Under the pieces are notes generated by a model. The model was not told where the DNA came from and did no database searches. It was given only the letters and a program-made list of their open reading frames with translations. This document shows positions 37,833 to 45,189 of a stretch of DNA of 64,000 bases, piece after piece. Within the stretch, counting starts at the first letter, position 1. Each line of letters starts with the position of its first letter. The DNA lies in assembly GCF_009766105.1 (NCBI RefSeq), contig NZ_LMUH01000013.1, positions 210,165 through 274,164 of the forward strand. Reading direction: 5' to 3'. Made by a program: the position numbers and the translations under genes. Origin of the DNA: Granulicella sp. S156 (GTDB lineage Bacteria; Acidobacteriota; Terriglobia; Terriglobales; Acidobacteriaceae).

Positions 37833-39278
37833 ATGCCGGAAGAAATAGCGAGTCGTAGATCATTTTTGAAAAGCACAGTAGCAGCTGCAGTGGCCGCCGC
37901 CGTTCCTGTCGCCGCGGAGGCAAAACAGGCTACAACCAAGCCCTCCTCCCCTCCCAATATCGTTCTATATCTGGCCGATCAATTCCGGTCGGACTTCGTT
38001 GGTGCCAGCGGCCGCAATAGCTCGACACGGACGCCGAACATCGATGCCCTTGCCGCTCGAGGCAAGAACTTTACCCATGCAGTCACCAATCAACCTGTAT
38101 GCGCCCCTGCACGCTCGGTGATATTTACAAGTCGCTATGCTACCGAGACCGGAGTTTGGCACAACGGCCTGGAGCTGGATAAGTCACTGCCGACTCTTGC
38201 AGGAGAGTTGCGCAAGGCCGGCTACTCGGCGAACCTCATCGGCAAGTGGCATCTTGCTCTCGAGAACCCGGCAAACGGTGGTAGCCCTGGCGCTGTCAAG
38301 GCGGAAGACCGCGGCGGTTTCCTCGATCTTTGGGAGGGTGCTAACGCCATCGAAAACACCTCGCACCCCTATGAGGGGACTATCTGGGATCGAGATGGAA
38401 AAGAGATTACCTACAAGGACGAATACCGCGTCGACTTCCTCACCGATCGCGCCGAACGCTTCCTCCGTCAGAAGCACGACAAACCATTTTTCCTCTTCAT
38501 CTCGCAGCTTGAGCCGCATCAGCAGAACGACATGCACCAACCCATTGCTCCCAAGGGTGCAGCGGCGCGCTTCGTCAACTCGGTTGTGCCTGACGATCTC
38601 CGCGCGTTGCCGGGCACCTGGCAGGCTCAGCTCCCGGACTACTACGGTTGCATCGAATCCATCGATGCCTCGGTGGGCCGCGTGCGCCGCATCCTGGAAG
38701 AGGAGCATCTCGCCGAGAACACAATCTTCGTCTTTATGAGTGATCACGGCTGCCACTTCATGACGCGCAACCAGGAGTACAAGCGCAGCACACACAACAG
38801 TTCGATTCGCGTGCCGCTTGTGATCGACGGTCCCGGCTTCCGCGGAACACAACAGATCCCGGAACTCATTGGCCTCATCGACCTCGCGCCCACACTGCTG
38901 GAAGCGGCGGGGGTCCCTGTGCCCTCCACGTGGAAGGGTCACAGCGCACTTCCGCTGCTCAACGATCCAGAAGCACGGCAGCACTGGCCGAACCAGCAGC
39001 TCATCCAGATCAGCGAGTCGATGACAGGCCGCGCGATCCGAACGCCGGACTGGACCTACTGTGTCGCGGACATCTCGGGTGGCAGGGAACTCGCCGCCAA
39101 GACCTACACGGAATATCAGATGTACGACCAGCGCGCTGACCCCCATGAATTGGTCAATCTTGCAGGACGCAAGGAGTATCGAGAGAAAGCCAATGAACTG
39201 CGCGAACAACTAAAGAAATTGATAGTAGCTGCTGGCGAACCGGAGCCGGAGATCTTGGAGGCGAAGCTTTATCCATAG
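37833..39278 (+). CDS. Tat-exported type I sulfatase
   Basis: A 481-residue protein with a twin-arginine signal (SRRSFLKSTVAAAVAAAVPV). The sulfatase core starts PPNIVLYLADQFRSD (metal-binding Asp). Cys90 in CAPARS fits the C-x-P-x-R formylglycine signature. LIGKWHLAL, FVFMSDHGCHF and the C-terminal GRAIRTPDWTYC are also typical. It cleaves sulfate esters after Cys90 is oxidised to formylglycine. Nine bases separate it from the TonB receptor gene and AGGAG precedes the ATG. The formylglycine-generating enzyme gene lies 298 bases downstream on the same strand. The substrate (choline sulfate, aryl sulfate or a sulfated sugar) cannot be fixed from the sequence. Confidence 0.95.
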   Translation: MPEEIASRRSFLKSTVAAAVAAAVPVAAEAKQATTKPSSPPNIVLYLADQFRSDFVGASGRNSSTRTPNIDALAARGKNFTHAVTNQPVCAPARSVIFTSRYATETGVWHNGLELDKSLPTLAGELRKAGYSANLIGKWHLALENPANGGSPGAVKAEDRGGFLDLWEGANAIENTSHPYEGTIWDRDGKEITYKDEYRVDFLTDRAERFLRQKHDKPFFLFISQLEPHQQNDMHQPIAPKGAAARFVNSVVPDDLRALPGTWQAQLPDYYGCIESIDASVGRVRRILEEEHLAENTIFVFMSDHGCHFMTRNQEYKRSTHNSSIRVPLVIDGPGFRGTQQIPELIGLIDLAPTLLEAAGVPVPSTWKGHSALPLLNDPEARQHWPNQQLIQISESMTGRAIRTPDWTYCVADISGGRELAAKTYTEYQMYDQRADPHELVNLAGRKEYREKANELREQLKKLIVAAGEPEPEILEAKLYP

Positions 39279-39433
39279 TGCCTCAGCGAAGCCTTTGCTT
39301 TTCTTTCTGTCATTCCCGGAGGGAATCTGCTGTTTGCGTGTAGCGCCTGGAAAATCCTGTCTAGAAAATCTGCCAAGACACAGACCAAATCATTCCACTC
39401 CTGTAACCCCGAGTAGAAACAATAAGTAACACC

Positions 39434-39479
39434 CCAGAAATTCTAGAAATCACAGGGGCACATTTCTAGAATTCTCTGG
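39434..39479. promoter_or_regulatory. long inverted repeat with two TTCTAGAA boxes
   Basis: AATTCTAGAAAT (39439-39450) and ATTTCTAGAATT (39462-39473) are perfect 12-base inverted copies, extended by CCAGA/TCTGG outside. Each arm contains the self-palindrome TTCTAGAA, and a further TCTAGAAAA occurs at 39360. It lies between the sulfatase and FGE genes. It could be an operator pair for the FGE gene or a weak terminator; there is no T-run on either side. Confidence 0.5.
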
Positions 39480-39547
39480 CTTACAATCCTCCGCCAGCTC
39501 TTTTATGTCATTTCCACCCGATACCTTCGCGGCACAAACCCTGTAAG

Positions 39548-39567
39548 AATGTTCCACGTAGAACATT
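39548..39567. promoter_or_regulatory. 20-bp palindrome just before the FGE start
   Basis: AATGTTC-CACGTA-GAACATT has perfect 7-bp arms and ends 9 bases before the FGE start codon. It may be an operator or a leader hairpin that affects translation, since no normal ribosome site is present there. Confidence 0.5.
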
Positions 39568-39576
39568 TTGCTTCCT

Positions 39577-40530
39577 ATGAGCAACGACAAACCCAACTCC
39601 TGCTGCACGCCGGTGGCTGCCCGCGAAATATCCTCACCGATCAAGACGCCACAGGCCACATCCATTCACGCCGCAACTCGCGCAACAGTATCGCTTCCCG
39701 GCGGAAGTTTTCTCATGGGCACGAACTACTCACAGGGCTTTCCCGCTGACGGCGAAGGCCCTGTCCGTCGCGTCACATTCTCGTCCTTCGACATCGACAC
39801 CTACCCTGTTACGAACGCCGATTTCGCCTCCTTCATCGCTGCAACGAACTACCGTACCGAGGCTGAAGTCTTTGGCTGGTCGTTTGTCTTCTGGGCGCAT
39901 ATTCCAGAGGAACGTTTCGAAGCTGTTGTCGAAGATACCGTTGCGCAGACGCCTTGGTGGTGCAAGGTTCCTGGCGCAACCTGGGACCATCCTGAAGGTC
40001 CCGGTTCCGACGTCAAGGGCAGACAGAACCACCCAGTCGTTCATGTGTCGTGGAATGATGCCGTAGCCTATGCTGCCTGGGCAGGGAAGGTGCTGCCGAC
40101 AGAGGCGCAGTGGGAGTACGCCGCGCGGGGTGGCCTCGAACAGAAGCTCTACCCCTGGGGCGATGAGCTGACTCCTGAGGGCAGGCATCTATGCAATATC
40201 TGGCAAGGCCAGTTTCCCCAGCTCGATACCGCCGCAGACGGCTATGCAGGAAGCTGCCCGGTCGATAGCTTCCCTCCGAACGGCTATGGCCTGTACTCCT
40301 GCACCGGCAACGTGTGGGAGTGGTGTGCTGATTGGTTCAGTACGGCATTCTCTACCTTGCAAGATCCAGCGGGGCCGTCAGATGGCCAGGCGAAGGTGAT
40401 GAAGGGCGGTTCTTTCCTGTGCCACGCTTCGTACTGCAATCGCTACAGGGTGGCGGCTCGAACCTCCAATACTCCTGACAGCTCGGCCTCGAATATTGGC
40501 TTCCGCTGCGCAAGCAAAGCCGCCGAATAG
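39577..40530 (+). CDS. formylglycine-generating enzyme (SUMF1/FGE family)
   Basis: A 317-residue protein from the ATG at 39577 (a TTG nine bases earlier is in frame). It carries the complete FGE fold: VSLPGGSFLMGTN at the start, SFDIDTYPVTNADFASFI, HPVVHVSWNDAVAYAAWAGK, LPTEAQWEYAARGG and NVWEWCADW. The active-site block GGSFLCHASYCNRYR holds the redox/copper pair Cys282 and Cys287, followed by RTSNTPDSSASNIGFRCA, nearly identical to eukaryotic and actinobacterial FGEs. That separates it from EgtB-like relatives lacking these Cys. It oxidises the Cys of C-x-P-x-R sulfatase motifs, matching the sulfatase immediately upstream. The N-terminus carries a CC pair (NSCCTP) of unknown meaning. Confidence 0.95.
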   Translation: MSNDKPNSCCTPVAAREISSPIKTPQATSIHAATRATVSLPGGSFLMGTNYSQGFPADGEGPVRRVTFSSFDIDTYPVTNADFASFIAATNYRTEAEVFGWSFVFWAHIPEERFEAVVEDTVAQTPWWCKVPGATWDHPEGPGSDVKGRQNHPVVHVSWNDAVAYAAWAGKVLPTEAQWEYAARGGLEQKLYPWGDELTPEGRHLCNIWQGQFPQLDTAADGYAGSCPVDSFPPNGYGLYSCTGNVWEWCADWFSTAFSTLQDPAGPSDGQAKVMKGGSFLCHASYCNRYRVAARTSNTPDSSASNIGFRCASKAAE

Positions 40531-40536
40531 ACGACC

Positions 40537-41547
40537 TCAGTCGCGATCATTGCCATAGATCGGAATGCCCTGTTGCACACGAAAGGCGATGCTCGCGGCA
40601 CGAGCGGTAAAGTCCGATTGCGGATACTTCTGGCGCATCTCATCGGCGATGGACTCGCAATTCTTCGCGGCAGCGTCTGAATTCTTCTTGTTCTCGTCGA
40701 CGGAGTACATCGTCACCAAGGCGCCCTGGCGATAGACGGCATCGTAGAGCGCTTCGGCAGACTTGGGTCCGCCAGGATAGCGGTCGGCATACTTCAGATA
40801 GAGATTCGTCTCCATCTCAGGACACTTCGGCAGCCCCTGCCAGTCGCCGCATAGTTTATTGTCGAGCAGTTCGAACGCCGCTCGTGCCGCTACTGGAGAG
40901 TCCGGATAGAGTTTCATCAGATGCTTGAACTCGCCCTCATACAACTGCGGTCGCAGGAAGGCCTCCTGCTCATGCGCGCTGGGCAGCGTGGAGATGTCGA
41001 GCTTGTCGAGCTGCCAGCGAATGTCGGCAGAGCGAAACGCGGCTTCCGGTGCGAGGGTAGAGTTGGGGAAGTAATCGGCTACGCGACGATAGAGCAGATG
41101 CGCAGCCTGTGCGGCGCCTTTGGGTGGATGAGGCTCTGAGGCCTGGGCCTCATACTCGGCAGCTGCGCCGTAGATTAACTGATCGCCGTTTGGCGTTGTG
41201 GGACCGACGATGCCTTTGTCTCGAATCCAGCCGGAACTCGGGTCGGGATTCGCTTCGGGTTCTTCGAACTCGGGTTTGGAGTCCGGGTCTGCGTCTTCCT
41301 TGGTATCGGTGTTGGCAAAGACGTTTACCCAGGGCCCGTTGTGCGCCGTAACGACGACCTCATGCCCCGGGGTTACGGTAATGACCGGCGGGGCGCCGCC
41401 GTCTGGGGTGACATAGACGTTAGCCGTATGCAGCACCGTCGCTCGCGCCGAACGGTCATAGCCGCTGCGGTCGTCTCTTTTCTGCTTCTGAGCGAGCAGC
41501 AGCGTCGGCGTGAGAAGAACTGCGGCGATGAGACCAGAGAATCGCAT
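40537..41547 (-). CDS. exported protein with SH3-like and TPR (YfiO-like) regions
   Basis: Start at ATG 41547, which gives a signal peptide (MRFSGLIAAVLLTPTLLLAQ) and 336 residues. Residues 37-80 resemble a bacterial SH3 domain (TVLHTANVYVTPDGG, then VVVTAHNGPWVNVF). After an acidic stretch (DPDSKPEFEEPEANPDPSSG) come helical repeats like those of BamD/YfiO (HLLYRRVADYFPNSTLAPEA, EFKHLMKLYPDSPVAARAAF, MRQKYPQSDFTARAASIAF). A periplasmic scaffold or envelope-stress role is possible but not proven. It is the last gene of a six-gene minus-strand operon, ten bases after ilvA. Confidence 0.75.
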   Translation of the reverse strand: MRFSGLIAAVLLTPTLLLAQKQKRDDRSGYDRSARATVLHTANVYVTPDGGAPPVITVTPGHEVVVTAHNGPWVNVFANTDTKEDADPDSKPEFEEPEANPDPSSGWIRDKGIVGPTTPNGDQLIYGAAAEYEAQASEPHPPKGAAQAAHLLYRRVADYFPNSTLAPEAAFRSADIRWQLDKLDISTLPSAHEQEAFLRPQLYEGEFKHLMKLYPDSPVAARAAFELLDNKLCGDWQGLPKCPEMETNLYLKYADRYPGGPKSAEALYDAVYRQGALVTMYSVDENKKNSDAAAKNCESIADEMRQKYPQSDFTARAASIAFRVQQGIPIYGNDRD

Positions 41548-41557
41548 GGATGAAATT

Positions 41558-42580
41558 TTAGACGTGTGCGGCGGCTTCGGATTCGAGCTCCGCCCGCAGC
41601 ACTGGATCGAGGTTACCTCCCGAAAGCACTGCGACCACCTTGTCGGCCTTCGGGAGCTGCTGTGAATGGAAGAGAGCCGCCGCCAGCGCAACCGCGCCTG
41701 AGGGTTCGGCGACCAGCGAGGTTGCGCTCAGGATGATACGTAATGCGGCACGAATCTCGTCTTCTGTGACGGTCACAATGCCGTCGACGAAGTGAAGAAT
41801 GTGCTCGAAGTTGCGTTCGCCGAGCGATTGCGTGCGCAGGCCATCGGCCAGGGTGCGCGTGGTCTTTGCGGCAGGCCACTCAACGAGCGTGCGCGTGTCG
41901 AACGATTCCTTGGCGTCGCCGGCAAGCTCCGGCTCGCATCCCCAGACCTGTGGAGTATGACTGCCCGCTGCGAGCTTGATGCCGCTGGCGATACCAGAGA
42001 GCAGGCCTCCACCAGAGACAGGCGCGAGTACGAGGCCCACGTTGGGAAGTTGTTCGAGAATCTCCAACCCGCACGTCGCCTGCCCGGCGATGACAGCCTC
42101 GTCGTCATAGGGAGGCACCATCGTATAGCCATGCAGCGCTTCAAGCTCTTCAGCCTTCTGCTTGCGCTCCAGGCTGCCGGGGCCAACAGTGACGATCTCC
42201 GCGCCGAGTGCAACGGTAGCTTCGCTCTTCAGTCGCGGCGCGTTGGAGGGCATTACGATGACCGCCTTCGCTCCCCGTGCTCGCGCCGCATACGAAACTC
42301 CTTGTGCGTGATTGCCAGAAGAATAGGTGATCACGCCGCGCTTCAGCTGCTCTGCTGGAAGCTGCGCGATCTTGTTATATGCGCCGCGCAGTTTGAAGCT
42401 GCCAATAGGCTGAGCGGATTCGTCTTTTAGATAGATGTCCGGCGTTGTGTCGGCGAGTTCCGCGAACCCGGCCATACGCAAGCGGGCGCGGCTGAGACGA
42501 ACCAGGGGAGTGCGCACAGCAGTATCGGCGATACGTGTCTGCGCAGCGTAGATATCGGTGAGGGTAATGAGGTTTGGCAT
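41558..42580 (-). CDS. ilvA: threonine dehydratase, short (catabolic-type, no ACT domain)
   Basis: Start at ATG 42580, where family similarity begins (MPNLITLTDIYAAQTRIADT). The protein has 340 residues. The PLP-binding Lys63 is in GSFKLRGAYNK, SSGNHAQGVSYAARARGAKA is the Asn loop, and the PLP-phosphate loop is PVSGGGLLSGIA. It deaminates L-threonine or serine to the 2-oxo acid, feeding isoleucine synthesis or catabolism. No C-terminal regulatory ACT-like domain is present, so feedback by isoleucine is not expected; serine racemase-type activity is an alternative. It lies eight bases after a small membrane protein gene in the operon. Confidence 0.92.
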   Translation of the reverse strand: MPNLITLTDIYAAQTRIADTAVRTPLVRLSRARLRMAGFAELADTTPDIYLKDESAQPIGSFKLRGAYNKIAQLPAEQLKRGVITYSSGNHAQGVSYAARARGAKAVIVMPSNAPRLKSEATVALGAEIVTVGPGSLERKQKAEELEALHGYTMVPPYDDEAVIAGQATCGLEILEQLPNVGLVLAPVSGGGLLSGIASGIKLAAGSHTPQVWGCEPELAGDAKESFDTRTLVEWPAAKTTRTLADGLRTQSLGERNFEHILHFVDGIVTVTEDEIRAALRIILSATSLVAEPSGAVALAAALFHSQQLPKADKVVAVLSGGNLDPVLRAELESEAAAHV

Positions 42581-42588
42581 AAGTGGGA

Positions 42589-42960
42589 TTACAAATGAAA
42601 TGGTAAGACTGGAGCCAACAGGATACGAGCAAGAACCGCAGCTGAGGCGAAAATAAGAGCTTTCAATTGTGGTGTGGAAAACGAGCCTGTTGAGAGCGCT
42701 GTTCCCGTTCGTTGTTTTCGGAACATAAGCAACATTGACCCTATACATGACACCGTAGCAAATGCCAGCCAAGAACCTTCCATAATGGCAAAGTCCTTGA
42801 CGGGTTGAGGTGCAAGGCAACCCATTACGATACAAACCACGCTAAGAAGTTCAACCCCTGACAAAATCCGCCAAAGAGGTGGACGCAGATAGATCAGCAA
42901 CCCAAACATCAAGAGTACAGATAGGAAGGCCCCGAGATAGATAGCGGTATCGAAGTTCAT
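42589..42960 (-). CDS. small four-helix membrane protein of unknown function
   Basis: A 123-residue protein with four predicted membrane segments (AIYLGAFLSVLLMFGLLIYL, LLSVVCIVMGCLA, GSWLAFATVSCIGSMLLMF, ALIFASAAVLARILLAPVL). No family motif is recognised. The ATG overlaps the stop of the upstream hydrolase gene by four bases (ATGA), so it is translated with that gene and may work with it at the membrane. Confidence 0.75.
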   Translation of the reverse strand: MNFDTAIYLGAFLSVLLMFGLLIYLRPPLWRILSGVELLSVVCIVMGCLAPQPVKDFAIMEGSWLAFATVSCIGSMLLMFRKQRTGTALSTGSFSTPQLKALIFASAAVLARILLAPVLPFHL

Positions 42961-44168
42961 GCTTTTGTCTCTGCCGCATGCAGAATCAGGGCAAAGAAAT
43001 GCACTAGCCTCCAGCGGTCCATTGCGGTCGGGCCGTGTCTGTCTATGTCGATGTGAGTAAGGACAGGGGAGATTAGCGATGCCTTCAGCGTCTCACTTGG
43101 TAACTCGCTGGCCATCCACAGCGTTTCAGCAGCGGGGATGATGTTATCGCCCTCGCCGTGCAGTAGGTAGACCGGCGTTGTGAGCTGCCGCAAGTGGCCG
43201 CGCGGGCTCACACCAGCCATATCCGCGATGTGTTTTGTCTCTGCAGCGGCCAGTTTGTCGCGAGTCATGACGGACGTGGTGTCCAGTAGTTGCTTCATTT
43301 CGGCGAGCTGTGCGGGCATCAATACTGCCAGTGCTGCCTTTTCAGCTGCACCGTCTTCGTAGAGATGCGCGCGCAACACTGCCCGCAGTGGAATCAGATC
43401 CGCAGTTGGAGCGAAGTCCTGAAGGTTTTCGTATTCCATTACGAGTGCGCCGTACTCGTGCGGGGGCAGTAACTCTTCGGTTCCATCGGGACGCAGATCT
43501 TGGCCTGTGCGGTAGTACTGGGCTACGCGCGACATCGCATCCTGCGAGCCGATAGCCACCACGAACTTGATGCTCGACCGGAACTGCGGGTCGGAGGCCG
43601 CGAGCAACGAGAGCCCTCCTGAAAAGCTCAGGCCCATCACCCCAACCGGTCGTTCTCCATTCTCCTGTGCGAACCACGTTGCTGTATCGCCGATGGTCGC
43701 AATCGAGTTCGCGCCAACGTGATAGTCCTTAATGTCTGACAGTTCCGGTGTCAGCACTCGAAGGCCACAGGAGGCCATCGCCGAGGCGAAGGCGATAAGT
43801 CTTGGCTCGTCCATGCCGAGGTGGTGCACGCCATGCAGCACCACCAGTGCGGGTGCATTCGGGTGGTGCAGGGGCGAGTAGAGCCGAGCCCGCACCGTTC
43901 CCTGGCTGGTGTTGAGACTCACGTCGTGTGTAGTGATGGGTTCTGTAACCAGCTCGTGCAACAGCGCAGGAACCGGCTGGTTTCCTACAAGGTCCAGTAC
44001 TGCGACTGCTTGCAGGTGCGCCTTCGCGAACGGCCAGACGAACGCTGCCGTCACGACAGCGAACAATAAAACGAAGGCAGCCCAGATCTTGCGCGCTGCG
44101 AGCGCCGCTATCCCAGTAGATCCGGAAGCATTGTGTTGTTGTGTTGAAGTTGGCATTCGCGAAGACAT
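42957..44168 (-). CDS. membrane-anchored alpha/beta hydrolase
   Basis: A 403-residue protein. A short cytosolic N-terminus is followed by one membrane helix (WAAFVLLFAVVTAAFVWPFA) and an extracytoplasmic alpha/beta hydrolase domain. Family features are ALVVLHGVHHLGMDEP (oxyanion loop), GVMGLSFSGGLSLLAA (nucleophile Ser in G-x-S-x-G), VYLLHGEGDNIIPA (acid Asp) and LTHIDIDRHG (catalytic His). Esterase or acyl-transfer activity is possible; the substrate is unknown. It lies six bases after the coiled-coil gene and overlaps the next gene. Confidence 0.85.
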   Translation of the reverse strand: MSSRMPTSTQQHNASGSTGIAALAARKIWAAFVLLFAVVTAAFVWPFAKAHLQAVAVLDLVGNQPVPALLHELVTEPITTHDVSLNTSQGTVRARLYSPLHHPNAPALVVLHGVHHLGMDEPRLIAFASAMASCGLRVLTPELSDIKDYHVGANSIATIGDTATWFAQENGERPVGVMGLSFSGGLSLLAASDPQFRSSIKFVVAIGSQDAMSRVAQYYRTGQDLRPDGTEELLPPHEYGALVMEYENLQDFAPTADLIPLRAVLRAHLYEDGAAEKAALAVLMPAQLAEMKQLLDTTSVMTRDKLAAAETKHIADMAGVSPRGHLRQLTTPVYLLHGEGDNIIPAAETLWMASELPSETLKASLISPVLTHIDIDRHGPTAMDRWRLVHFFALILHAAETKA

Positions 44169-44174
44169 GGTTGA

Positions 44175-44564
44175 TTAGTGGCGCAGTACGAAATACAGGG
44201 CTATCACCAGTAGAGCCACATTGATGGCCAGCACGCCGATGAGTACCTCCGTATTGAGTCTCAATGCTTTCTCAAGCCGGACAACGTGCTCTTCCGCGGC
44301 TTCCACGGCGGCTTTTGCCGTGCGAACCTCGGCGGTAATACCGGCGAGCTTTTCGCTCTGGTCATTGAGCTGGCGATAAAGACTTTCGTGAGCCGCGGTC
44401 GCCTGGCCGATGTCGCTGCGCAGGCCTTCGGCCATTGCTTCCATAGCGCGGCGGTGGGTCTCTTCGGTCTCCGACTTATTTCGAAAGAAGCGATCGGCTA
44501 CGGGAATCAGCCGAGTGACGTGAGGAGCGAGTTCGATCAGTTGTGCAACAGCCTTGGGCCACAT
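44175..44564 (-). CDS. coiled-coil protein with C-terminal membrane anchor
   Basis: A 129-residue protein from the ATG at 44564. The helical N-terminus is MWPKAVAQLIELAPHVTRLI. Long heptad-rich helices follow (HRRAMEAMAEGLRSDIGQAT, LYRQLNDQSEKLAGITAEVR, AKAAVEAAEEHVVRLEKAL), and the C-terminus is a membrane helix (VLIGVLAINVALLVIALYFV). No enzymatic motif is present; a scaffold or anchoring role is the simplest guess. It lies 29 bases after the VKOR gene. Confidence 0.75.
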   Translation of the reverse strand: MWPKAVAQLIELAPHVTRLIPVADRFFRNKSETEETHRRAMEAMAEGLRSDIGQATAAHESLYRQLNDQSEKLAGITAEVRTAKAAVEAAEEHVVRLEKALRLNTEVLIGVLAINVALLVIALYFVLRH

Positions 44565-44593
44565 GCTACGGATTGTAGCGCCGATCTCGGGCT

Positions 44594-45055
44594 TTATTGT
44601 GCCGCTAGTTGTCGTCTCTTCCTGCCCTGCAGGAGGAGTGCAACGATGGTGCACAGCAGGATCGCCGTGATGATAGCCTGCGACCACAGGCAGTAGACGC
44701 ACCATTTCTCAATCACAAAGGCCTCCATATAGCTCAGGAAGGAGGCAAAGGCGAAGCCGATTTCGGCAGCCTGCAGCGTGAGCCACAGGCGGTTCACGAG
44801 TGCCAATACCGCAATCAACGCGTAGCCAATGATGCCGAAGAGCGCCACGGGAATATGGACCTTCTTGGACGCAGGATCTTCATCGAAGCTGCTCGGTGGA
44901 AAGACTGCGAACCGTGAATGATTGACCGCGCCGCAGTCGAATCTCTCCGTGACCGCGCACGGTGGCGCTGTGCTGGGGTCCTGATAGTGGATGCGAAGCG
45001 CGAGGGCTGAGTCGAAGATTCCGGCGAGGGCGAGCAGAACGATGAGGAAGCGCAT
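44594..45055 (-). CDS. vitamin K epoxide reductase (VKOR) family protein
   Basis: A 153-residue membrane protein with four helices. The active-site CVYC (Cys119-Cys122) is at the head of the last helix, and the loop Cys pair is Cys33/Cys41 (PPCAVTERFDCGAV). In bacteria VKOR replaces DsbB, passing electrons from a DsbA-like oxidase to quinone and so driving disulfide formation in the periplasm. No DsbA/thioredoxin domain is fused and no dsbA gene is next to it. It is the first gene of a six-gene operon and is divergent from the M3 peptidase gene. Confidence 0.93.
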   Translation of the reverse strand: MRFLIVLLALAGIFDSALALRIHYQDPSTAPPCAVTERFDCGAVNHSRFAVFPPSSFDEDPASKKVHIPVALFGIIGYALIAVLALVNRLWLTLQAAEIGFAFASFLSYMEAFVIEKWCVYCLWSQAIITAILLCTIVALLLQGRKRRQLAAQ

Positions 45056-45189
45056 AGCTGTCTTATTTTACGGGTATTGTCGCTTCCGGAGACACGGACC
45101 GGCAGCATGATGAATCTAAGACAAACTCTCAAGAAGTGCGATCATTAAAGATGCCGCATTTGAGGCGGGTTGGAGAGGAACAACGCAAC

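Noticed and set aside
38184..39209. 341-codon minus-strand frame opposite the sulfatase
   Set aside because: Shadow of high-GC coding; the sulfatase carries its full signature on the plus strand.
39300..39330. member of the GTCAT palindrome families downstream of the sulfatase (GTCATTCCCGGAGGGAATC)
   Set aside because: Only a short CATTCCC/GGGAATC-like stem is present and the family ends are missing, so membership cannot be supported.
44562..44580. leaderless promoter (TACAAT seven bases before the coiled-coil gene)
   Set aside because: The gene is only 29 bases behind VKOR in an evident operon, and a lone -10-like hexamer is weak evidence.
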